A stretch of 64,000 nucleotides of DNA from Girardinichthys multiradiatus (lineage: Eukaryota; Chordata; Actinopteri; Cyprinodontiformes; Goodeidae). This document shows, piece by piece, positions 56,893 to 64,000 of the stretch; within the stretch, counting starts at the first letter, position 1; every line of letters starts with the position of its first letter. The notes under the pieces were generated by a model that did not search any database, had not been told where the DNA came from, and saw only the letters and a program-made list of their open reading frames with translations. The DNA lies in assembly GCF_021462225.1 (NCBI RefSeq), contig NC_061812.1:48341363-48405362 (forward strand), read 5' to 3'. The translations under genes and the position numbers were made by a program.

Positions 56893-57870
56893 CTCAGGCC
56901 AGCCGGAACTTGCCGAGGCACTCCAGAGAACAGTTTCCGAACACAGTAATCAGATCCACTCTCATAGCGCAACCCTCCGTAACCTCCTCGAGCAGCACAG
57001 ACAAATCAGCAGCTCGAGCAGATGGCAGCACTGTTCCAGCAGACACTTAGCCCTGGGGCCGCCTAACCTTCAGGGGGTGCTGCTGAACCTCTTGCCACAT
57101 GGCCCTTTCCGGCCTTTTGTGGCATCACCTCACCTAGTCCCGAGAAATTTTCAGGTGAAGTCGGCAGTTGTTGGGGTTTTCTGTTACAGTGCACCTTAGT
57201 CTTTAATCGCTCTCCTCACTGCTTTCCCTATGATTATAACAAGATTTCTTATGTCCTTGGACTTTTAACAGGCAAGGCACTTTTTTGGGCAGAGGCAAGG
57301 TTTGCGAACTGTAACCAGTTCGGATGTTCTTACGAGGACTTTATGAAGGAGTTCAAACAAATTTTTGATCTTGACATGGATCCGTCCAGCGTGGCACGCT
57401 GCCTCGCCTCCGGGCATTAACACAACGCAACCGCCCGCTGACGGATTTCACTGTTGAATTTCACACCTTGGCTGTGGCTTCGGGTTGGAATGCTAGCGCT
57501 CTGAAATCTGCTTCTTTTCAGTGTCTAGATGAGGTCGTTAAAGGCTCATCTAGCCTTGTTAGATGAGCCTGCTGAGCTTGATGCTTACATAGCTCTGGCT
57601 ACCAGGCTGGACATTCGGCTGAGGGAGCGTAGGCGGTGCCGCACAGAGCGAGTGGCGTCTAGGGCATTTTCATTCTCCTCGTCGTCTGCTCCTTCCGGTC
57701 CCGTGTCTAGTCCAATTGAGCCAGAGCCCATGCAGTTAGGCAGAGTGCGGCTTTCGCCTGATGAAAGGCAGCGCCGCAGAGACTCTAACAGTTGCTTTTA
57801 ATGTGGAGAATTGGGTCACTTCATCTCCGACTGTCCCTCTGGGTTATAAGAGAAGGTCCGCCGGTATTAA
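56893..57870 (+). pseudogene. Gypsy C gag with a stop inside the zinc knuckle
   Basis: After the LTR the sequence reads LAEALQRTVSEHSNQIHSHS and ATLRNLLEQH, the gag amino end. Shifted frames give ISYVLGLLTGKALFWAEARF and FMKEFKQIFDLD (capsid-like), then LATRLDIRLRERRRCRTERV and PEPMQLGRVRLSPDERQRRR. The CCHC knuckle at 57793-57834 reads CF*CGELGHFISDC, where the asterisk is TAA (57799-57801) in place of the usual Tyr. Spacing of Cys and His residues is intact. At least three further frame changes and stops are visible, so no gag can be made. Confidence 0.9.
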
Positions 57871-57929
57871 TAGGGCAACTGACAGACCCAGATGCTTGCT
57901 CAAAAGCCCCACGACTTGTTTTGCCTGCC

Positions 57930-58679
57930 ACTATTTTTGCCCACCACAAATCCATTAGCTTATCTGCCCTCATCGATTCTGGGTGTGAGCTAAACCTCAT
58001 AGATCAAGCCCTGGTAGATCTTAAGCACATTAAGACGGAGCTTTTGGCCACCCCTCGCTGGGTTTTGCCGCTGGATGGCCAGTCGCTGCAGTTGATTATC
58101 CATAAAACCGAGCCTATCGAGCTAGTACTCTCAAGAAACCACCGTGAGCAAATTTAGTTTTTTTGTTTTCATTTGTCTGAGAACGCCCTGGTGTTAGGAT
58201 ATCCCTTGTTGCGGGCTCACAATCCCCACCTGAATTGGGTCGAGTTTAGAGTGGAGGCCTGGTCCCCGCAGTGTTTGTCTGTCGGCCTGCAGTCTGCTGT
58301 TCTCCCTTCGAAGATCCCTGCCGAAGAAGTTGGGTGGGTTGAGCCCACAGACCTCCACATGGTTCCTCCTGACTATCACCACCTTAAGTTAGTCTTTAGT
58401 AAGTCTCGTGCCTTGTCCCTTCCGGCCCACCGTCCGTATGACTGTTCCATAGATCTATTACCCAGGGCTCCATTACCATCCAGCCGGCTCTATAAAATCT
58501 CCGGTCCCGAGAGGGTGGTGATGGAGCAGTACATAGCTGACTCGTTAGCCGCTGGGATAATCCGCCCCCTTCATCGCCCCTCGGGGCTGGGTTTTTCTTT
58601 GTCAGGAAAAAAAGACTGCTCGCTGCGACCGTGTATTGATTATCGGAGATCCACTTCCCCTCCTCTCCTCAGCGTTTGA
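57930..58679 (+). pseudogene. Gypsy C protease and start of reverse transcriptase
   Basis: ISLSALIDSGCELNLIDQAL contains the protease D-S-G motif. After a stop at 58156-58158 the next frame reads [40 protein letters not shown] and [20 protein letters not shown]. It ends with [20 protein letters not shown], the start of reverse transcriptase. A deletion near 58650 removes the GLN motif following DYR. The frame is lost until 58754. Confidence 0.87.
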
Positions 58680-58689
58680 ACCGGTCCAT

Positions 58690-59700
58690 GGTGCCACCGT
58701 GTTCACTAAGTTAGATCTACGGAACGCTTACCACTTAGTTAGGATCCGCCAGGGTGATGAGTGGAAAACAGACACCACGAGGACATTATGAATACTTAGT
58801 CATGCCGTTTGGATTATGCAACGCGCCGGCAGTGTTTCAAAGCTTAGTCAATGACGTTCTGAGAGACTACCTGAATCAGTTTGTGTTTGTTTATCTGGAT
58901 GACATTTTAATTTACTCTAAGACACTGTCGGAGCACAAGCTTCATGTCCGCCTTGTGCTGCAGCGGCTCCTGGAGAATCAGCTCTACGTGAAGGTGGAGA
59001 AGTGTGAGTTCCATCAAAAGTCCATCAGCTTTCTTGGTTTTGTTCTAGAGGGGGGACAGGTTCGTGCTGATCCCGAGAAGGTCAAGGCGGTGTTAGAGTG
59101 GCCCACCCCTGAAACACGGAAGCATTTACAGAGGTTCCTACGCTTCACTAACTTCTACCGGAGGTTCATTCACTGCTACAGCCAGACGGCGGCCCCCCTA
59201 ACTGCCCTAACATCGACCAAGTCACCCTTCACCTGGAGCACAGAGGCAGAGGTCGCTTTCACCACTTTAATGAACAGGTTTTCTCAAGCGCCGGTGCTCA
59301 TCCACCTGGATCCTAGTCGACAGTTTGTTTTGGAGGTGGATGCTTCTGATTCGGGAGTGGGGGCGGTCTAATCTCAACGCCAAGATCTGGACGGGAAACT
59401 CCATCCTTGTGCCTTCTTCCCTCTGCGTCTGTCCCCGGCCGAGAGAAATTATGACGTGGGTGACCGAGAGCTCCTCGCCATCAAGCTGGCCCTGGAGGAG
59501 TGGCGGCACTGGCTGGAGGGTGCCGAGCATCCCGTGCTGGTATGAACAGGTCATAAGAATTTATCTTACATTCAGTCTGCCAAGCGCCTCAATTCCCGCC
59601 AGTCCCGTTGATCATTATGTTTTTCCCGTTTTAACTTGTCTATTTCTTTTAGGCCAGGCACAAAAAATGTCAAACCCGATGCCTTGTCACGTCAGTTCGC
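58690..59700 (+). pseudogene. Gypsy C reverse transcriptase and RNase H
   Basis: [20 protein letters not shown] is followed after a shift by [20 protein letters not shown] and the catalytic [20 protein letters not shown] (58875-58935). Then [20 protein letters not shown] and [20 protein letters not shown] are read. RNase H begins with [16 protein letters not shown] at about 59320, ends at a TAA (59369-59371) and continues in another frame with [20 protein letters not shown] and PGTKNVKPDALSRQF. Catalytic residues of reverse transcriptase are intact; the frame is not. Confidence 0.9.
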
Positions 59701-60700
59701 CCCAGATGACTCTGAAAAGGAGGAAGCCCCTATCTTACCACTTAGTTGCAGGGTAGGGGCCGCGACCTGGCAGATCGAAGACAAGGTGCGGCAGGCTCTC
59801 CTCTCTGACCCGGGGCCCGGTTCTGAACCTGCTAACTGCACCTATGTTCCCGCCGCAGTGTGCTCCCAGCTCATTAAATGGTTCCACTCTTCAAGGTTCT
59901 CCGTCCACCCCGGCACCAGTCGCACAGTGTCGGCGGTGGCTAGACGGTTTTGGTGGACTACCCTCCACCGGGACATTAAGGACTATGTTAATGCTTGCCC
60001 TGTATGCACATTGGGCCAACCCACACATCATCCGCCTGCTGGCCTGTTGCAGCCCTTGGAGGTTCCTCGTCGACCCTGGTCTCACATAGCTCTGGATTTT
60101 GTAACCGGTTTGCCTACCTCCCAGGGGATGATGACAATTCTTACCATAATCAACCGATTCTCCAAGGCCTGTCATCTGGTGGTGCTTAGAAAACTTCCAT
60201 CGGCTGTCCAGACTGCGAAACTCCATGTCAAGCATGTTTTTCGCCTTCACAGCATCCCGTCCATCATCTTCTCTGACCGGGGCCCCAATTCACAGCCCAG
60301 GTGTGGCGAGAGTTCTGCTCGGCATTAGGAGCCAAGGTCTCACTAACCTCGGGTTACCACCCGCAGTCCAATGGCCAGGTCGAGCGGCTGAATCAAGAAC
60401 TAGAGTGAGCTCTGAGGTGTGTCACGTCAAAAAACCCGTCTGAGTGGAGTGTCCACTTACCTTGGATAGAGTAGTCTCACAATTCTCATGTTTCCACCGC
60501 TACAGGGCTGTCGCCTTTCCAAATAACCCTCGGATACCAGCCACCTTTGTTTCCCCTGGACGAAGAAGAGGCTGGCTCCACCTCAGTGCGAGGCCACATC
60601 CGATGGTGCCGCAAGATCTGGAACCAGACATTCAGAGCCCTTCAGAGGACTTCCACACTGAACAAGAAGTACGCGGACAGACGTCAGGTGCCGGCTCCGG
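59700..60700 (+). pseudogene. Gypsy C integrase
   Basis: FHSSRFSVHPGTSRTVSAVA, RRFWWTTLHRDIKDYVNACP and VCTLGQP show the zinc-binding HHCC domain. ALDFVTGLPTSQGMMTILTI holds the first catalytic Asp and [10 protein letters not shown] the second. A frame change at about 60287 follows. [19 protein letters not shown], with the catalytic Glu, can be read in the shifted frame near 60345-60405 and ends at a stop (TGA). The C-terminal part continues with VWLAARDIPFKSLSKKLSPR at about 60720-60780. The enzyme would insert element DNA; this copy cannot. Confidence 0.88.
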
Positions 60701-61135
60701 AGTACCACCCGGGTCAGAAGGTGTGGCTGGCTGCCCGGGACATTCCCTTCAAGTCCCTTTCTAAGAAGTTATCTCCCCGGTTCATTGGTCCTTACCCAAT
60801 AGAGTCTCTGGTTAGCCCCACGTCCGTCCGTCTCAGCTTGCCCGCTAGTTTTGGTATTCATCCAGTATTCCACGTTTCTCAGCGGAAACCTATCCGTACC
60901 AGCACGCTTCGCCCTCCTCCGCCGGGACTTCAAAGGCCATCCTGCCTACACGGTCCGCTGGATCGTGGCTGCCCGTCGTCGTGGTCAGGGCTTGCAGTAT
61001 TTGGTCAACTGGGCTGGCTACAGTCCGGAGGATTGCTTGTGGGTTCCAAAGTCCTTCATTCTGGATCCTTCGCTTCTCCGGGACTTCCACTCCTCTCGAG
61101 CTGGGTCTTCCGGGCCGCCAGGTGGCGGCCGTTGA
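60540..61135 (+). pseudogene. Gypsy C integrase C-terminus and chromodomain
   Basis: The frame from 60547 reads [40 protein letters not shown] and [16 protein letters not shown]. After a frame change the chromodomain follows: [39 protein letters not shown] and [14 protein letters not shown] (to about 61100). The aromatic cage residues Y, W and Y of the fold are recognisable. Chromodomains of this type direct integration to particular chromatin. The gypsy at 1674-6153 lacks this module. Confidence 0.9.
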
Positions 61136-61146
61136 GGAGAAGGTGG
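61135..61146 (+). promoter_or_regulatory. Polypurine tract of gypsy C
   Basis: A purine-rich stretch GAGGAGAAGGTGG precedes the 3' LTR start TGTCACAG at 61147. Confidence 0.65.
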
Positions 61147-61816
61147 TGTCACAGTCTGGATTCTGTCTGTAGCTGCTACTAACTATTTTCAGCCACTAGG
61201 TGTCGCCTGAGACTGTTCTCGGAGGGTAACTGGTGGGGTGGATTGAGATGATCACTCGGGGAGGTATAAAGAGTATGAAATGCCAGTACATCGTCGCCTG
61301 AGTGTTTGCCTATGCAGTATTTCAACCTGGCCAGAATTATCTTGTCTGTTACAAGTTACCTGTCCTTGTGAAGTAACTCTTGTCTTTGTTTAGAGCTTTG
61401 ATTCCACCTCGCTTCCTGGAGAACTGGAGATCATACCCAACCAAACAAAGTAGAACCTTGACTACTTACCAGCTGGCAATCCGTCTGAGCCCCGCCAAGC
61501 CGAACCTGTCCACCCTACGACGGTCTTCCAGTCTCCAGCCTCCGATACCCTGGTGGCCTTGAACACAGCTATCCGCAGGTCTGGACTCACCTCTCTCTCC
61601 CTGGTGGATCAGATCCCAGCTAGGTTCGTACTACAGTCTGTTAATTTCCAATTATTCTGCAAGACCATTTCTTACCATCCCTCTTTGTTGCAGTTTCCAG
61701 GCCCGAGCAGCGGCTGTCGTTTCCCACTCCAGTCTGTCAATAAACTTCCTAAACAGTTCTCTGTTCTCTGGGTGCTTCTGTTTATGTGAGTCAGATTGGC
61801 CATGAACATTATGACA
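61147..61816 (+). repeat. 3' LTR of gypsy C (670 bp)
   Basis: It matches the 5' LTR throughout, starting TGTCACAGTCTGG and ending ACATTATGACA. It has scattered substitutions. Confidence 0.95.
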
Positions 61817-61927
61817 AGAACCCACAAAGACCACAGTCCAGTCATACAAAAATATCATCTTCTCTTACTTCTATATCACACTTTCCACTTTCAAAAGTGC
61901 CTAAATCTAATTTTATATCTTATGATA

Positions 61928-62290
61928 TTACTCATGGACATTTGTAACTTGCTGTCTCAGTATTTCTAGAAGTATACTGTTCCTAAAAAAGCACCCAACT
62001 TTAGGAATCACATCATCCCAAAATTCAAGATCAGGCAAAATTATTTCAACAAAAACGTCATTGCAGTTCCACACAACAAAGTCACCGTATTCAGCATCTA
62101 CAATGTGAAGCTGTGTCTGAACTTGACAGTAGTAGTCATGTCTCCAGTCCAGCTTGAAATTATTCCCATCATTGATGAGGCAGAAGCACTTTTCATCAGC
62201 ACACAAGCGCAGATTGCCCTCCTCTTGGTAAGAGTGTGGACACTAAAATCACAGTGAGAAAGACATAAAAAATGGAGTAGCAAATCCATT
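61928..62290 (-). pseudogene. YqaJ-type nuclease of the ISL2EU element
   Basis: The minus-strand frame reads GNLRLCADEKCFCLINDGNN, FKLDWRHDYYCQVQTQLHIV, DAEYGDFVVWNCNDVFVEII and FWDDVIPKVGCFFRNSILLE. The pattern Y-x-Q-V-Q-x-Q (YCQVQTQL) and DFVVW are core motifs of the YqaJ/lambda-exonuclease-like fold; the Gln and Asp are near the metal site. The frame is open for 92 codons and ends at 61928. Upstream, toward the N-terminus, it is lost before the LTR fragment at 62434. It is convergent to the DDE transposase, and before gypsy insertion only about 140 bp lay between the stop codons. The role in transposition is not known to me. Confidence 0.75.
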
Positions 62291-62433
62291 TTGTGGGTCT
62301 TAGCTGTCTTAGCTTGATGTTTTCCAAAAGGAAAACTGACTTACCACAATATGACAACATACACAGATTTAGGCAGAATAAAGAATAAAATAGAAATAGT
62401 TTAAAGAATTCCAGAGGAGACATAAGGTATGAT

Positions 62434-62756
62434 TGTCAAGAATCAGGTTTTAATGTAGGACCAATGCGCAGAGGGAGACACTGGAGACCTGACGGCTGTA
62501 GGTAAGTTCATAGTTTAATCTGTCTTGCTTGAATGTTTGTCTGACATCAACAACAAGGACCACGACGGACTCAGACTTTGTAGACAAACGAACCCAGGCT
62601 GAACAAAATACACAATGGACTTTAAATACAAACTAGGAGAACAGGGAGAACCAATTAACAGGGGAACAAACAATCAGGGAAAACACAGAGCAGGTGTGAT
62701 AATTAAACAGAGGCCAACCAAACAAAACACACATCACCAACAAGGAAGGCATGACA
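62434..62756 (-). repeat. LTR of gypsy D (323 bp)
   Basis: Minus reading starts TGTCATGCCTTCC at 62756, directly after a purine tract (GGAGGAGGGGC, complement at 62759-62769), and ends GATTCTTGACA at 62434. The ends TGTCA/TTGACA are inverted. It is a 3' LTR, since the internal side lies to the right. Confidence 0.82.
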
Positions 62757-63240
62757 TAGCCCCTCCTCCAAGGGCGCATCCCAGACGCCTCAAATGTCCA
62801 AGCAAAACAAAAATAACCTGACCAGGCGGGCGGGCAAGAACAGAAATGTACCCCCAAAACAGGCCACAAAACAAACAAGGCTAGGGCCAGAAAACAAAAT
62901 CAATCATCCAGGCGGGCGATTAGACAGGCGACCCGGGAGTTGTCCCAGACCGAAAGTTCAGGGAGGAGGGCCAGGATGACAAACCCGGTGAGGACCAGGA
63001 GGCCGGCGGCGACGGCGTGGACGGCACCCAGGCGGCCAGCGATGAAGAACAAGCCCACCTGGAGGTCGGCATCAGAAGTCCAGCAGCAACGCAGGAGGCT
63101 GGTGGAAACGTTGGATGTACTCCTGCAGCAGCTCGTCCTGGTGCCGTCGTCGGGGTAACCGACGCACCTGAAGTCAGCTCAGCAGAGCAGGGATCCTTCT
63201 CAGATCCCAGTCAGGAGGCCAGCGGTGAAGCCCCGATGGG
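62757..63240 (-). mobile_element. 3' non-coding internal region of gypsy D
   Basis: Minus reading gives C- and G-rich sequence (for example CCGCCTGGGTGCCGTCC and CGGGTTTGTCATCCTGG) typical of the segment between integrase and 3' LTR in fish gypsy elements. No coding motif is visible. It ends at the ISL2EU scrap at 63241. Confidence 0.55.
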
Positions 63241-63294
63241 GGGGAACACATAAAAAATATCTGGATGCATAAAACGAAAAATGAAGCAGTTTAA
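63241..63294 (-). mobile_element. Inverted ISL2EU scrap
   Basis: GGGGAACACATAAAAAATAT, CTGGATGCATAAAACGAAAA and ATGAAGCAGTTTA form the reverse complement of 55728-55780 in the ISL2EU transposase, with very few differences. The match stops abruptly at about 63294. Confidence 0.85.
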
Positions 63295-63875
63295 CTGGTC
63301 TAACTTCCTCAGAATTGCTTGTTTTGGACTTGCTTCCGCATTTATCCCTGGCTTTTGTTATGCGATCTACCTATGCTTCTTGGAGCTCCGACAGGCTTCA
63401 CAGCGGACCGGACAGGAGCAGATACAGTGTAAAGGTTTAAAGTAAATATGGCACTGAGTGAAACAACCAGAGGCAAAGCTGAGCAGCAGCAGCAGACACA
63501 AGGGAGGATTCAAGATCTGAAGACACTACCTGGTGTCCTTTTTTTTTAAACTTTATATTAGAATCTTTAGAGAAACATTTATTTAAATATATTGTGTGTG
63601 TATGTAATTTATCTTACTTTAATAACAATAATAAGAGATGAGACATAGAGGCTGCAGAGTAGGCTGCAAGAAGTGGAGGTACAGATCAAATATGCCCTCC
63701 GTGATTATGTGAAATGTCTGCTCCATTTCCAACAAGACAGAGGAGCTGGACGTGCTGACGTGACACCAGAAGACCGGGAGTGCAGTCACTTATGTTAGAC
63801 ATTGTTAAATAGACATATACCTCGGCCAATGCTGCCACTGTGTGTGAGCGGCTTCACACCGCAGCTAATGGAGAC
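63295..63875. other. Unassigned DNA
   Basis: No recognised gene or repeat; it probably belongs to the LINE that starts to be recognisable near the window end. Confidence 0.35.
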
Positions 63876-63879
63876 CAGC

Positions 63880-64000
63880 GCTGGGCAGATGAAATAAACT
63901 CACCAACACCTTCAGCCCCTACCCCTAGCAGTCCACCACAGTCACTCCACCCTCTCCCTCACATCAGACCAGGTGAGGAAAGAGCTGAGGCCGCTGATGC
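63880..64000 (+). pseudogene. LINE reverse transcriptase start, runs off the window
   Basis: The frame GDQRWADEIN, followed near the end by LTSDQVRKELRPLM, resembles the segment preceding reverse transcriptase in several fish LINEs (pattern DQVRKELRxLxxxKAAGPD). The catalytic domain would lie beyond 64000. It is a different family from the three RTE copies. Confidence 0.45.

Larger units (their letters stand above)
56220..61816 (+). mobile_element. Full-length Ty3/gypsy element C with both LTRs and 5-bp target duplication
   Basis: The 5597-bp element has LTRs at 56220-56887 and 61147-61816, flanked by AGAAC at 56215-56219 and 61817-61821. gag, protease, reverse transcriptase, RNase H, integrase and a chromodomain follow in the usual order. 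By eye the two LTRs differ at roughly 6% of positions, so the insertion is not recent. Several stops and shifts disrupt the coding region. Insertion is into the ISL2EU element between its two convergent genes. Confidence 0.97.
54230..62300. mobile_element. ISL2EU (PIF/Harbinger-related) transposon, split by gypsy C
   Basis: A THAP-domain remnant (54230-54380 +), a linker exon (54530-54720 +), the DDE transposase (55190-56150 +) and a YqaJ-type nuclease on the opposite strand (62206-61928) together define an ISL2EU-type element. This family is recalled to encode both a DDE transposase and a YqaJ nuclease. The gypsy at 56220-61816 separates the two convergent genes. Terminal repeats were not found, so the outer borders are approximate. 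Confidence 0.75.

Overview
This is a non-coding-rich stretch of a ray-finned fish (teleost) genome. The evidence is the mixture of teleost repeat families (RTE/Rex3-like and L2-like LINEs, several Tc1 families, hAT, ISL2EU, Ty3/gypsy elements, tRNA-derived SINEs) together with three exons of a copine gene whose peptide matches vertebrate copine-5. I cannot fix the species; a percomorph such as a killifish or livebearer would fit, but that is inference.

The only host gene recognised with confidence is a copine (cpne5-like) on the + strand. Its exons are at 44300-44363, 51796-51899 and 52215-52319, all with AG/GT borders and compatible phases. They encode the end of the inter-C2 linker and the start of the second C2 domain. 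The 7.4-kb intron between the first two holds a complete 5.2-kb hAT transposon with a perfect 8-bp target duplication, itself filled by a second, strongly palindromic BED-finger hAT family. One further open, GT-AG-bounded 151-bp segment (12169-12319, - strand) is a weak exon candidate.

Layout. 298-1673: left half of the palindromic hAT family. 1674-6153: 5'-truncated Ty3/gypsy with 3' LTR. 6154-9300: degenerate satellites and MITE-like DNA plus an L2 scrap. 9325-10933: complete Tc1 element (TA duplication), dead by two stops. 11556-13235: TG-rich dispersed repeat, exon candidate and a tRNA-type SINE. 13409-17824: gypsy remnant (- strand) abutting an RTE/Rex3-like LINE (+) and an inverted LTR fragment. 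20315-24255: gypsy (- strand) with a tRNA-Pro-type primer binding site, interrupted by RTE and Tc1 pieces. 25842-26004: SINE with 13-bp duplication. 27110-31827: DIRS-like scrap, then a long L2-like LINE. 31934-33515: third RTE copy. 34126-37150: LINE scraps and a deleted hAT with a 153-bp TAGA microsatellite. 38125-38261: small retroposon with 15-bp duplication. 41305-42863: Tc1 element, one frameshift from open. 44300-52319: copine exons and intronic transposons. 52800-53081: inverted relative of the 11.6-kb repeat plus (CA)50. 54230-62300: ISL2EU transposon with a THAP remnant, DDE transposase and convergent YqaJ-type nuclease, split by a full-length 5.6-kb gypsy (5-bp duplication). 62434-63294: another gypsy 3' end and an inverted ISL2EU scrap. 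63880-64000: start of a LINE reverse transcriptase running off the window.

Almost every transposon protein here is broken, so the window reads as layered transposon insertions in and near a copine gene. Nested order can be deduced in several places from intact target duplications. I found no new operon-like or defence-like system; the most unusual structures are the multi-scale palindromic hAT and the convergent transposase/nuclease pair split by the gypsy.
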